Source: Chitinophagaceae bacterium
GTDB lineage: Bacteria; Bacteroidota; Bacteroidia; Chitinophagales; Chitinophagaceae
NCBI GenBank assembly: GCA_947447465.1
Contig: CANFKE010000038.1
Span: 1-41,132 of the forward strand
DNA length: 41,132 bases
Direction: 5' to 3'
Part shown: positions 8,755 through 17,429 of the stretch, piece after piece
Position numbering within the stretch: position 1 is the first letter of the stretch
How the letters are laid out: each line of letters opens with the position of its first letter
Notes under the pieces: model-generated
Databases searched by the model: none
Seen by the model: only the letters and a program-made list of their open reading frames with translations
What the model was told of the DNA's origin: nothing
Position numbers and translations under genes: made by a program

Positions 8755-11187
8755 ATGTTCAGGTTTCTTTCTCTGTTTTTATTATTAGTAGGTAGTCTTT
8801 TGCCTTTATCATATGGTCAACATATTGTTGCAGCAAAAATTTATGATGCGGATCGTAAGGAGCCTGTACCATTTGCAACTGTAAAATTCAGCATTCCCGG
8901 ACATGGTACTATTGCTGACCTTGATGGCGGGTTTATGATCGATGGCGCTGACAGAGCTATTGAATGGATAGAGATATCATGTCTTGGATATACAACGTTG
9001 ATGGTATTGCTGCCGTTGAATAGTGATAAAATACTGTTGCACCGTGCAGAAAATGGGTTGAAAGAAGTAGTTATTAAGCCCCCTTATGACAAGATCAGGC
9101 GAATTCTGAATACAGCCATTGCTAATAAGAATAGGAACGATCCGGATAAATATGACTGGTACAGATGTAAGGTCTACTATAAGATGTTGGCCGATATATC
9201 TGTACCCGATTCGGTATTGAATGACACAGGTAAAGATGCACAGGAGCTGCGCGAAATATTGGCATCCCAGCATTTACTGATGTCTGAGACCTACAATCTG
9301 CGCACCTGGAAAAGTCCTCAGCAGTTACAGGAAGTAGTGGTAGGTTCCCGCTTTTCGGGGCTTAAAAGGTCATTATTTACTGGTCTGATAACCGATATAT
9401 TGCCGTTTCATGCTTATGCCGATTATATTCAGCTCAATGGTACTGATTATCATAATCCGCTCAGTAAGGGTTATGAACAATACTATAAATTCGATCTGAA
9501 AGACGAGATAGGTCAGGGTAACGACACCGTTTGGGTGCTGAGTTACAAACCCAGGGCCAGGATGCTGAATGAATTGAGCGGTACGATCTATATCAACTCT
9601 GACGGGTATGCTATATCGCATTTCATTGGTAGAGCTTATGATACGATCCTGAAACGCAATGTAAGGATAGAACAACAGTATGAGCATATAGCTACTGATG
9701 GTAAGAGCAGGTGGTTCCCTTCTAAACTGAACTACATCATGGAGTGGACGCAGAAGACCAAACATTCCTCTATGACCTATCATCTAAAAGGTAATTCCCG
9801 TATTGATTCTGTATCATTCAAAGAGGATGATGATTTTCATTTCGATAAGCGACATACTGTGATAATGGCAGCACACGCCGATCAACTGGAGGATACAACG
9901 TGGAAGGTGATGCGACCCGAAGCATTGGATAAAAAGGAGGCCCGCACTTATGAAATGATAGATAGTTTCGGTAATGCTAAGCATTTTGACAGGTTTATGT
10001 CTCACCTGTCTCGTTTGCCGGAAGGGAAGGTGAGTATTGGTAAATTGGATATCAACCTGATGCGCATTTTCCGATCTAACTATTATGAAAACTATAGGGT
10101 GGGTTTGGGAGCTCAGACCAACGAGCGATTGATAAAATGGCTGTCTGTTGGTGGCTGGGCAGGATACGGGATCGGTGATGCTCATTGGAAATACGGCATT
10201 TTCACAGAAGTATATGCAGACAAAGAGCATGAGTTCATCTTCAAAGCCTCCTATTGTGATGATATCAATGATCCCGGGCATGTACATTTAAATGCCGAAC
10301 TGGATAAAAACTATCTGAATGCATATCTGCTCAACAGGGTAGATCAGAACAGAACATATACTCTTGGAGTAAAGAAAAAGTCGGGTTACTGGCAGTTGGA
10401 ACTTACAGGTAGTCAGCAGGAAATAATTCCCCGCTATGCTTATGCATTTGAGCATAATGGCACCGACTACACAACTTTCAAGGCCAATGAATTGTCGTTC
10501 GGGTTCAGATATGCATTCGCAGAACGTACGGCTCCTTTCTTTGGCAGATACTATTCATTAGGTACAAAATACCCGGTATGGTATGGTAAAATTACCGCCG
10601 GTACCTTACAGGGAGCCGGTGCTGATATTCCATATATACAGGCTGTAACTGCTGTGGCCTGGCGAAAGCATATCAACAGGATCGGTAATGAACGTTTTCT
10701 TTTTAGTGCGGGTAAGTTATTCAGTAAAGACCAGTTGCCCTTAGGTAAGTTGTTTGCAGGCAATGGGTTCAGATACGATCAGGACGGTGGTCTGTCTGTT
10801 TATTCATTTGGTGGTATGATCACTATGTATCCGTATGACTATTATACAGACCAGTATGTAAGCCTGATCTGGCGACATGATTTCGATAGTAAATTATATA
10901 AATTACAATTCCCGGCTTCATCATTCAGTTCCGCACCTTATATTGGTTTACAATACGATCTGCTGTATGGTACTTTAAAGCAACCTGCAACGCAGAAAAA
11001 GGTAGCATTCGGAGTGCCTGATAATGCTTATCATGAAGCCGGGTTATTGCTGAATAATCTCATCAAGATCAAGTATCTGAATCTGTACTATTTCTCTTTC
11101 AATCTGGGTTACTTCTATCATTTTACACCACAGCCCGATCTTAATAAAAATGGTAAAATAGTATTGGGACTTGATGTGCAGTTCTAA
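8755..11187 (+). CDS. Outer-membrane protein with carboxypeptidase-like regulatory domain and DUF5686
   Basis: 810 residues. A signal peptide (1-21, ending LSYGQ) is followed by a carboxypeptidase-regulatory-like beta-sandwich (about 22-105: AAKIYDADRKEPVPFATVKF, then GTIADLDGGFMIDG and ISCLGYTT), then a long DUF5686-type region with many amphipathic strands and an aromatic C-terminus ending GLDVQF, as expected for an outer-membrane beta-barrel. The layout recalls TonB-dependent receptors, but no plug domain or TonB box was seen, and DUF5686 proteins have no settled function. It is a single gene; ATG 8755 is supported by the promoter spacing. The C-terminal Phe is typical for barrel assembly by BamA. 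Confidence 0.85.
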   Translation: MFRFLSLFLLLVGSLLPLSYGQHIVAAKIYDADRKEPVPFATVKFSIPGHGTIADLDGGFMIDGADRAIEWIEISCLGYTTLMVLLPLNSDKILLHRAENGLKEVVIKPPYDKIRRILNTAIANKNRNDPDKYDWYRCKVYYKMLADISVPDSVLNDTGKDAQELREILASQHLLMSETYNLRTWKSPQQLQEVVVGSRFSGLKRSLFTGLITDILPFHAYADYIQLNGTDYHNPLSKGYEQYYKFDLKDEIGQGNDTVWVLSYKPRARMLNELSGTIYINSDGYAISHFIGRAYDTILKRNVRIEQQYEHIATDGKSRWFPSKLNYIMEWTQKTKHSSMTYHLKGNSRIDSVSFKEDDDFHFDKRHTVIMAAHADQLEDTTWKVMRPEALDKKEARTYEMIDSFGNAKHFDRFMSHLSRLPEGKVSIGKLDINLMRIFRSNYYENYRVGLGAQTNERLIKWLSVGGWAGYGIGDAHWKYGIFTEVYADKEHEFIFKASYCDDINDPGHVHLNAELDKNYLNAYLLNRVDQNRTYTLGVKKKSGYWQLELTGSQQEIIPRYAYAFEHNGTDYTTFKANELSFGFRYAFAERTAPFFGRYYSLGTKYPVWYGKITAGTLQGAGADIPYIQAVTAVAWRKHINRIGNERFLFSAGKLFSKDQLPLGKLFAGNGFRYDQDGGLSVYSFGGMITMYPYDYYTDQYVSLIWRHDFDSKLYKLQFPASSFSSAPYIGLQYDLLYGTLKQPATQKKVAFGVPDNAYHEAGLLLNNLIKIKYLNLYYFSFNLGYFYHFTPQPDLNKNGKIVLGLDVQF

Positions 11188-11198
11188 TGCTATAAAAC

Positions 11199-11240
11199 AA
11201 TGATAGCGCCTTGCTGGCACCATCATTAAAACTGTTTTAA
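11199..11240. other. Imperfect hairpin and short palindrome between convergent genes
   Basis: 11199-11227 folds as AATGAT..GCC / GGC..ATCATT with two mismatches, and 11226-11240 is the palindrome TTAAAAC-T-GTTTTAA. Lying between the stops at 11187 (+) and 11247 (-), they may stop transcription from either side. The pairing is imperfect, so this is tentative. Confidence 0.35.
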
Positions 11241-11246
11241 GCACTA

Positions 11247-11684
11247 TTATTTCATGATCACAACTGCTCCTGCCATTTTATCGTGGAGTGTTTGATTCCT
11301 GTCATCCCACAGCATCATCAGGTAACCGATAAGTAGTATGATGCCGGATATTATTTTACCCCAATATCTGGCTGAAGCTGCTGAAAATGTAAGGCGACCA
11401 CCATTAACATCGGTAACCATGATGCCTAATGCTTGCTTACCAATTGTTGCCTGATTTTGGCCTGACTCGAAATAGGCACTGTATAGCCAGTTGGTCGTAT
11501 AGTTAATCACCATTCCTAGAATTGTTGCTGTCAGTCCGGTCATCACCGCTTTAAGGCCATAAGAAACCACCATGTTGGGAATGATCAGGATCAGGCCGTC
11601 AACGAATGCTGCGCCAAACCTGCGCCAGAATCCGGCATAGATGACCTCTTGCTCCGGGAAGATAGATTCTTCAATGATTTCCAT
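11247..11684 (-). CDS. RDD family membrane protein
   Basis: 145 residues. The RDD signature is clear: AGFWRRFGAAFVDGLILIIP at about residues 16-35 with the Arg-Arg and Asp, and a C-terminal segment TLHDKMAGAVVIMK. Three hydrophobic segments are visible (FVDGLILIIPNMVVSYGL, VMTGLTATILGMVI, IISGIILLIGYLMML). RDD proteins have been proposed as transporters or channels, but roles vary. The start is placed at ATG 11684; the open frame continues upstream to a TTG at 11714, but that stretch contains a -7-like TACATTTA (minus, 11701-11708) and is more likely promoter. It is 47 bases downstream of the aspS terminator and so probably transcribed alone. Confidence 0.85.
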   Translation of the reverse strand: MEIIEESIFPEQEVIYAGFWRRFGAAFVDGLILIIPNMVVSYGLKAVMTGLTATILGMVINYTTNWLYSAYFESGQNQATIGKQALGIMVTDVNGGRLTFSAASARYWGKIISGIILLIGYLMMLWDDRNQTLHDKMAGAVVIMK

Positions 11685-11730
11685 AGTATTTGTGTTTTTA
11701 TAAATGTAGCGCAAGAATGATGAAAAACAA

Positions 11731-11763
11731 AGCGCCTGCTGAAAATCTTATTCAGCAGGCGCT
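11731..11763 (-). terminator. Terminator after aspS
   Basis: Perfect 13-bp stem AGCGCCTGCTGAA / TTCAGCAGGCGCT with loop AATCTTA, 22 bases past the aspS stop, followed on the minus strand by TTGTTTTTC. Confidence 0.85.
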
Positions 11764-11785
11764 ATACAGTTTTAAATTTGATGAA

Positions 11786-13555
11786 TTATGCCTTCACTTC
11801 AAGCGCCAGCTCTTTTAACTGACTATCATCGATTGCAGATGGTGCATCCAGCATTAGGTCTCTTCCAGAATTGTTCTTAGGGAAGGCGATAAAGTCGCGG
11901 ATGGTCTCTTGTCCGCCCAGTAATGCGCAAAGCCTGTCGAAACCGAATGCGATACCACCATGTGGTGGTGCGCCATATTCGAATGCTCCCAGCAGGAAGC
12001 CGAATTTCTCCTGTGCTTCTTCCTTGCTCATACCCAGAGCAGCAAACATTTTTTCCTGCAGGTCGCGCTGATGGATTCTGATAGAACCACCACCAATTTC
12101 GGTGCCGTTAAGCACAATATCATAAGCATTGGCTTTGATCTCTGCATAGCGGCTTAGGTCCTTCATCAGCTCAATATGTTCCGGTTTAGGCGACGTGAAC
12201 GGATGATGTCTTGCCACCCAACGATTGTTCTCTTCATCCAGCTCGAACAACGGGAAGTCGATCACCCAGAGTGGCTTATAAACATCATGATCGCGGTAGC
12301 CAAGACGGTTGCCCATCTCCAGGCGCAATTCGCTCATTGCTTTACGGGTGCGGGTCTCAGCTCCGGCCAATACCAGTATCATATCTCCGGCATTAGCGCT
12401 ACAGAAGGTAGCCACTTCTTTCAGTTGTGCTTCATTGAAGAATTTATCAACGCTGCTTTTATACGTCCCGTCAGTATTACACTTGATGTTGATAACACCT
12501 GTCATGCCGATCTGAGGGCGCTTTACCCATTCTGTCAACTCATCGATCTGCTTGCGGGTATATTCGCTGGTGCCCGGTACCGCTATTGCCAGTATGGTCT
12601 CAGCTTCGTTAAATACCTTGAAGTCAACACCGTTCAGTGTAGCGCAATGTACGTTGCCTGTGGCTTTCAGGTTCTGTATCTTCATCTCGAATCTGATGTC
12701 CGGCTTATCGTTGCCATAGTGCCACATAGCATCATCCCAGGTCATGCGGGGGAATGCTTCTGTCATCTCTATGCCTTTTACATCTTTGAATACATGCTTG
12801 AATAAGCCTTCGAATGTATTCAGAATATCTTCCTGTTCCACAAAACTCATTTCGCAGTCCACCTGTGTAAATTCAGGCTGACGGTCTGCGCGCAGATCCT
12901 CGTCACGGAAGCATTTTACTATCTGGTAGTATCTGTCATAGCCGCTTACCATCAGCAATTGCTTAAAGGTCTGCGGGCTTTGCGGCAGGGCATAGAATTC
13001 GCCCTGATTCATCCTCGATGGCACTACGAAATCGCGAGCACCTTCGGGAGTAGATTTGATCAGGAATGGTGTTTCAATATCCCAGAAACCAAGTGTGTCC
13101 AGATAGTTGCGTACGCTACGGTTTACTTTATACCTCAGTTCCAGATTGCGCTTTAGTGTAGGGCGACGAAGATCGAGGTAACGATACTTCATTCGCAGTT
13201 CGTCTCCACCATCTGTATTTTCCTCTATAGTGAACGGCGGTACGTCGCTGGCATTCAGTATAGTGAATTTTGAAACTTCTACTTCTATATCGCCTGTAGG
13301 TATCTTACCATTCTTGTTGCTGCGTTCTACAACTTTGCCCGTTACTTGCAATACAAATTCACGGCCCAAAGGTGTTTTGTCCAGTTCGGCATTAAGCGCT
13401 TCGTTAAACAATAGCTGGGTGATGCCATACCGGTCTCTAAGGTCGGTAAAGGTGATACTTCCGAATTTACGAACGGTCTGCACCCAGCCTGCCAGGGTCA
13501 CTTCTTCTCCTGCGTGCTGCATGCGCAGTTCTCCGCAGTTTTTGGTACGATACAT
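11786..13555 (-). CDS. aspS: Aspartyl-tRNA synthetase
   Basis: 589 residues, the normal length for bacterial-type AspRS, which charges tRNA-Asp. Domains in order: N-terminal OB-fold anticodon-binding domain (1-105, [20 protein letters not shown]), class II catalytic domain with motif 2 around [16 protein letters not shown], a bacterial GAD insertion (about 280-420), and motif 3 [14 protein letters not shown] near the C-terminus. [14 protein letters not shown] is a typical AspRS loop. Start ATG 13555 gives [11 protein letters not shown], the expected beginning; the 28-codon upstream extension is out of family. Cytoplasmic. Monocistronic, with a strong terminator downstream. Confidence 0.97.
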   Translation of the reverse strand: MYRTKNCGELRMQHAGEEVTLAGWVQTVRKFGSITFTDLRDRYGITQLLFNEALNAELDKTPLGREFVLQVTGKVVERSNKNGKIPTGDIEVEVSKFTILNASDVPPFTIEENTDGGDELRMKYRYLDLRRPTLKRNLELRYKVNRSVRNYLDTLGFWDIETPFLIKSTPEGARDFVVPSRMNQGEFYALPQSPQTFKQLLMVSGYDRYYQIVKCFRDEDLRADRQPEFTQVDCEMSFVEQEDILNTFEGLFKHVFKDVKGIEMTEAFPRMTWDDAMWHYGNDKPDIRFEMKIQNLKATGNVHCATLNGVDFKVFNEAETILAIAVPGTSEYTRKQIDELTEWVKRPQIGMTGVINIKCNTDGTYKSSVDKFFNEAQLKEVATFCSANAGDMILVLAGAETRTRKAMSELRLEMGNRLGYRDHDVYKPLWVIDFPLFELDEENNRWVARHHPFTSPKPEHIELMKDLSRYAEIKANAYDIVLNGTEIGGGSIRIHQRDLQEKMFAALGMSKEEAQEKFGFLLGAFEYGAPPHGGIAFGFDRLCALLGGQETIRDFIAFPKNNSGRDLMLDAPSAIDDSQLKELALEVKA

Positions 13556-13686
13556 ATTATTGATTTGAAAAACACTGCAAGATAAAATAATTAAACGAGG
13601 GGGAGTAGGGGTGATGGTAAATAAAAGGTGATATAGCACGTCGATTCATAGTATCCTTTATTGGAAATCAGTCAGATATTGTTCTG

Positions 13687-13717
13687 TGATATATTACCAA
13701 GGTCTGGTAATATATCA
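13687..13717. repeat. Perfect 13-bp inverted repeat between ribH and aspS
   Basis: TGATATATTACCA (13687-13699), loop AGGTC, TGGTAATATATCA (13705-13717). It is 55 bases beyond the ribH stop and 132 bases upstream of aspS. There is no T-run after it on the minus strand, so it may be a terminator of modest strength, an operator or an RNA stabiliser. Confidence 0.6.
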
Positions 13718-13771
13718 TCAGGTCAACGAATAATAACTCAAATATGATCGCACACCATAAAGCACGGCTAA

Positions 13772-14266
13772 CTAAATCCTGCTCCGTCCTATTCTCACCA
13801 TTTTTAATGCTGTTATAGCAGCTTCCTCACCTTTATGACCGTGCTTGCCGCCCAGTCTTTCCCATGCCTGATCTTCATTGTCGAGCGTTAATACCCCGAA
13901 TATTACTGGCACCGGTAGAGTAAGATTCAGTTGCAATATGCCATCAGTTACTGCCTGACTCACATATTCAAAGTGCGGAGTGCCTCCCCTTATTACTGCG
14001 CCGAAGGCGATGATCACTTCAGGCTTGTGCTCCTGTTTAGCATAGTGTTCCCACAATTGTTTGATGGCAAATGGAAGTTCGAAACAGCCCGGAACGGCTA
14101 CCTGCTCAACAATATCACCATCGTATTTGTGGAATTCTGATTCAAAGCCATTGAGCAATTCACGAATGATCTTATCATTCCACTCGGTGTAAACTACTGC
14201 CGCGCGTGGGGCTACCATATTTTCGAGGTGGTGGGTATCCAGTAATCCGCTGTTATGTTGAGACAT
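13772..14266 (-). CDS. ribH: 6,7-dimethyl-8-ribityllumazine synthase
   Basis: 164 residues, the usual size. Catalyses the penultimate step of riboflavin synthesis, condensing 5-amino-6-ribitylamino-uracil with 3,4-dihydroxy-2-butanone 4-phosphate. Family motifs are visible: VYTEWNDKIIRELLNG, VPGCFELPFAIKQL, FGAVIRGGTPHFEYV with the catalytic His, and FGVLTLDNEDQAWERLGGKHGHKGEEA (given in part: GVLTLDNEDQAWERLGG). Cytoplasmic and probably icosahedral. No other rib gene is next to it. A TACTTTTG element lies 19 bases upstream of ATG 14266. Confidence 0.96.
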   Translation of the reverse strand: MSQHNSGLLDTHHLENMVAPRAAVVYTEWNDKIIRELLNGFESEFHKYDGDIVEQVAVPGCFELPFAIKQLWEHYAKQEHKPEVIIAFGAVIRGGTPHFEYVSQAVTDGILQLNLTLPVPVIFGVLTLDNEDQAWERLGGKHGHKGEEAAITALKMVRIGRSRI

Positions 14267-14285
14267 TATATCAAAAATTAGAAGT

Positions 14286-14293
14286 CAAAAGTA
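14286..14293 (-). promoter_or_regulatory. -7 element TACTTTTG of ribH
   Basis: Perfect TAnnTTTG on the minus strand, 19 bases before the ATG, giving a short leader of about 12 bases. Confidence 0.6.
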
Positions 14294-14383
14294 AAAAATA
14301 AAAAACACGGTTTATGCTGTCAATTCAGCCTGCTGTTGTTATCTGACCGACTGCCATCAAGACTATTTGTTTTGAATCACACC

Positions 14384-14420
14384 CGAATGTCATGGTGAGG
14401 CTCTCGAACCACGACATTCG
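14384..14420. repeat. REP-like palindrome
   Basis: CGAATGTC-a-TGGT (14384-14396) pairs with ACCA-c-GACATTCG (14408-14420) around the loop GAGGCTCTCGA: 12 of 13 positions pair. It lies in the spacer between lptC and ribH, 64 bases past the lptC stop. The form recalls dispersed palindromes of bacterial intergenic DNA; only one copy is in the window. Confidence 0.6.
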
Positions 14421-14483
14421 CACAGGACGTATTCGTTTTATGATCACATCAAATGGGTCATTGCAAGCAACCCCGCTCTCAGA

Positions 14484-15074
14484 CTAGTCTGCCGGCATTT
14501 CACCCTTCTTCACAGATACCGATCCCTTAGGATTAGTTATCTGATACCAGGTGAAATCCTGATTAGCTTCCAGTCCGTTGCCGTGCAACACATCACCTCC
14601 GGTCATTATGGTCACAGGTTTTTCTGTAAATATTTTGCCTGTCTCATTACTCCATATCAGCTCTTCTGTATTCAATTGTTCTCCTTTAGAGGTCACAATC
14701 TGCACATGTCCCCACATCAGTATATTGCCTGTCTGATCATATCCCCGGCAAGAGTCTGCTGTGATGGTATTGTTCAGCACACCGCTGTCATTGTAAAATT
14801 CTACTTTGATCTTTGTGTTCAGATCGGTGTAGGGTGGTTTAGCGGCATCGTTTTTAATATACTCATGTGCAAACAGGCGGGCTTTTACCTTGCCATTCTT
14901 GCTGTAGATGCCGGTAATGTCTTCAGCGCGATCTTCATGATTATTCCGTTTGCCGGTAAGTGATTGGATCTCTTTAGGGTCGTTCTTACAGGCCGCAACG
15001 CTACAAAACAAAACACCCGGAACAATGATCCGGGTAATTGTTGTAAATATCGATCTGTAGAAAGTATTATTCAT
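14484..15074 (-). CDS. lptC: LPS export protein LptC, lipoprotein form
   Basis: 196 residues. The N-terminus has a hydrophobic signal ending CSVAAC with the lipidated Cys near residue 29. The rest fits the LptC/OstA beta-jellyroll: AEDITGIYSKNGKVKARLFA, then KIKVEFYNDSGVLNNTITAD, GNILMWGHVQIVTSKGEQLN, TEELIWSNETGKIFTEKPVT and DVLHGNGLEANQDFTWYQI. LptC bridges the inner-membrane LptBFG complex and the periplasmic LptA in lipopolysaccharide transport. The start ATG at 15074 overlaps the upstream stop (ATGAATAA), so it is coupled to the outer-membrane protein gene. No lptA or lptB is in the window. Confidence 0.85.
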   Translation of the reverse strand: MNNTFYRSIFTTITRIIVPGVLFCSVAACKNDPKEIQSLTGKRNNHEDRAEDITGIYSKNGKVKARLFAHEYIKNDAAKPPYTDLNTKIKVEFYNDSGVLNNTITADSCRGYDQTGNILMWGHVQIVTSKGEQLNTEELIWSNETGKIFTEKPVTIMTGGDVLHGNGLEANQDFTWYQITNPKGSVSVKKGEMPAD

Positions 15075-16392
15075 ATCTTCTCTGGATAAACCACTTCTCA
15101 TTGAAGGTAAGTCCGAATCCGAATCTTACATAGGTCTGTTGCAACAGGTTGCCGGTATGTGTACCTATACGACCAATGTCGAAAGAAGTATGCAGTCTTG
15201 AATGGGTGCGGGTATTCCTTTTATATGGGAAGCTACCGCCAAAAGTAAATCCATATACCGGTAGGGCAGTATTATTCAGTCTTAGGTAATCCTGACCATA
15301 ATAGAATCCTGCACGGTAAGTAACTCTAGACATATAGTTATGAATGTCGTTGATATTTGGTGTGAACTCACCACCTACAGCAAGTTTGTAGGCTGATGTA
15401 CCAACGCCGAGATTCATATTGCTATCAGGTGAACTACCATATTTACTCCAGTCGCTCATGGAATAGTCTATACCTACACTCCACTTTTCGAATCGTGCAA
15501 GTGTAACACCGATGCTGTAAGAGACCGGTAATTTCAATTTTCCTTTCTGATCTACTACAGCTTTAGATGTGTCATTGACCAGTGTATCTCCGAAATTGAA
15601 GATGCTGACCTGATAATTACTAACGCGCTCATTAAGATTCTGACCCAGTGATAAAGTAGCACCTATTCTGAAATGGAGGTCAGTATCATGCCCTACCATA
15701 TGCTCATAGATCATACCGCCTTTCCAATACAAGCCGCCCAGGCGTGTGTATTGGGCAAATTGAGCCTCATACGTCCTGCTGACAGATGGTGAATCAGATG
15801 AAACGGAAATAAAATTGCGGTAATTACCGAAAAGGTAACCCAAATTGAAACCTATGCTTAAACCCTTATATCTGTATGCGCCACCCAGATAAGCGTAAGA
15901 AAGTCCGCCATCACCTGCATAAGAACGGATGCTGGTTCCCATCGCATTTTGGGTAGTGTCTAATAATGCATAATAAGTACGGGAAAAAGGACGAAGTCCC
16001 AATGAGAAGCCGCCGCGCTGATTTACCGGAATACCAATATTAAGGTAGCCCAGTGATGCAGTTCCGGTTGTATAAGAGGCACCTGCAGCCGATGTAATAG
16101 TGCGTATGCTGGCAATACCACCACCCTGGAATGTTGTCAAGGCCAGGCTGGAATAGGATGCCGGATTGTCGGGGTTCACTACATACGCATCCTGATAGGC
16201 TGATGTAATGTTGCCCATCCCCTTGATAGCGTCAGGGTTGCCGTTCCACAATTCACCAATGCCGTATTTTGAATAAGGGTTATTCTCTCTTTCTGAATTT
16301 GGATTGCTGTACGTGCTTGTTTGAGCATATGACGCATTACTCAATATTATTGACAGAAATGCGATGAAGCACTTAGCGGAGAATTTATACAT
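15067..16392 (-). CDS. Outer-membrane beta-barrel protein, unnamed
   Basis: 441 residues. A signal peptide (1-23, ending ASYAQ) is followed by NNPYSKYGIGELWNGNPDA-like sequence and a run of amphipathic strands rich in Gly, Tyr and Phe. The pattern resembles FadL/PorV-type barrels of Bacteroidota (residues such as RGMGNIT..., AYVVNPDNPASYSSLALTTF). The chain ends with KWFIQRRYE rather than a classical terminal Phe. Function is unknown. It lies between coaX and lptC with 8-base overlaps on both sides (ATGTATAA and ATGAATAA), an arrangement that suggests a conserved envelope operon; a role in LPS or lipid transport is only an inference from that context. Confidence 0.75.
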   Translation of the reverse strand: MYKFSAKCFIAFLSIILSNASYAQTSTYSNPNSERENNPYSKYGIGELWNGNPDAIKGMGNITSAYQDAYVVNPDNPASYSSLALTTFQGGGIASIRTITSAAGASYTTGTASLGYLNIGIPVNQRGGFSLGLRPFSRTYYALLDTTQNAMGTSIRSYAGDGGLSYAYLGGAYRYKGLSIGFNLGYLFGNYRNFISVSSDSPSVSRTYEAQFAQYTRLGGLYWKGGMIYEHMVGHDTDLHFRIGATLSLGQNLNERVSNYQVSIFNFGDTLVNDTSKAVVDQKGKLKLPVSYSIGVTLARFEKWSVGIDYSMSDWSKYGSSPDSNMNLGVGTSAYKLAVGGEFTPNINDIHNYMSRVTYRAGFYYGQDYLRLNNTALPVYGFTFGGSFPYKRNTRTHSRLHTSFDIGRIGTHTGNLLQQTYVRFGFGLTFNEKWFIQRRYE

Positions 16393-17116
16393 TATAGTTT
16401 AAAATTACATTTAGCCCTTTAAGCAATATATCAGGGTCAGCAAATATCTGACTTTTAAATTTGTCAACAAAGAAAGGGGCATCTCCCCCAGTTAATATGA
16501 CGTTAAAATCAGCAATGGTCTTCTCGTATGCGGCTATCATTCCGTCTATTTCGCAAGCTACACCATAAATGGCTCCGCTACGGATACCGGATTCTGTGTC
16601 ATAGCCCATAAGTACAATATCTCCGTCGATGCTCACTTCCGGCAGTTTGTCGGTAAACTCATGCATGGCTTTCAATCTCATGCGCATACCCGGAGATATC
16701 GATCCGCCTCTGAAGGTGCGTGTTTTCAATACCATATTGTAAGTGATGCAGGTACCCAGACAGATGACCAGATTGCTTTTGTCGGGGAAAGCTGCATGAG
16801 CACCTACTACCATCGCCAGCCTGTCGGGACCCAATGTTTCGGGTGTACCATACGCATTGTTGATAGGTGTTCTGGTAAAGCCATCCAGTTTAATGAAAGA
16901 CTTCATTTTTGAAGCCAGTACTTTTTCAAATTCTTTGCTTTCGCCGGTCACTGAGCTGATGATCGCTCGTTCAGGCTTGTGATTTTCTATGATTGCAGAC
17001 ATTTCCTCTATGGCCTTACCATGAGATAGGACAAATGTTTGGCTGATGCTGTTATTGTCAAATATTGCGGCTTTGATATTGGTATTACCCCAATCAATGC
17101 AAAGATTTACGGACAT
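16385..17116 (-). CDS. coaX: Type III pantothenate kinase (CoaX), altered active-site motif
   Basis: 243 residues. Phosphorylates pantothenate in the first step of coenzyme A synthesis. The phosphate motif IDWGNTNIK is at 7-15, GPDRL at 96-100, and GGSISPGMRMR and LTGGDA follow as in the family. In the third motif, normally DxGTxxTxD (VIDAGTCITYDF in related phyla members, from memory), this protein reads VICLGTCITYNM: Cys119 and Asn127 replace the two Asp. ATG 17116 fits the family start; ATG 17134, four bases after a TACTTTG element, is an alternative giving six more residues (MLKTTA). It starts the coupled set coaX - outer-membrane protein - lptC. Confidence 0.88.
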   Translation of the reverse strand: MSVNLCIDWGNTNIKAAIFDNNSISQTFVLSHGKAIEEMSAIIENHKPERAIISSVTGESKEFEKVLASKMKSFIKLDGFTRTPINNAYGTPETLGPDRLAMVVGAHAAFPDKSNLVICLGTCITYNMVLKTRTFRGGSISPGMRMRLKAMHEFTDKLPEVSIDGDIVLMGYDTESGIRSGAIYGVACEIDGMIAAYEKTIADFNVILTGGDAPFFVDKFKSQIFADPDILLKGLNVILNYNV

Positions 17117-17429
17117 GGCTGTTGTTTTGAGCATCCGCAAAGTAGTAATTTTTCGTATTTTATTGTAGATATGGCTGTTTTTTAATTGTAGGGGTGCTGC
17201 AGCATCTTTAGTTATTAATTGTCTCGTTGACAGATTTGATAATTTTAAAAAAAATGTCAAATCTCATTCTATGATTTAATTAATGCCAAACCACTCTCTG
17301 CTTTCTTTTCTGTTTTGCACAGCACTACTCTCACGTGGGCTGATTGATGTATTGTTATATGACAATTTTACCTAGCTCCGCCCCGCTCACCGCACTCTTT
17401 CCCGCTCTTATCTTTCCTATCTTTGCTTT
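17117..17429. other. Divergent coaX-surE spacer
   Basis: No gene is visible. It contains a -7-like TACTTTG (minus, 17138-17144) for coaX, an 8-bp inverted repeat AGATTTGA / TCAAATCT (17232-17239, 17257-17264) around an A-rich loop, and the surE promoter elements at 17409-17425. Confidence 0.5.
17418..17425 (+). promoter_or_regulatory. -7 element TATCTTTG of surE, with a tandem copy
   Basis: Perfect TAnnTTTG ending 4 bases (CTTT) before ATG 17430. A second TATCTTTC lies at 17409-17416, so two start sites nine bases apart are possible. Confidence 0.7.

Noticed and set aside
11685..11714. N-terminal extension of the RDD protein to TTG 11714
   Set aside because: The stretch contains a -7-like TACATTTA and the ATG at 11684 fits the family better.
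12176..12805. 209-codon open frame on the plus strand
   Set aside because: Antisense to aspS, which is clearly coding; no motif and odd composition.
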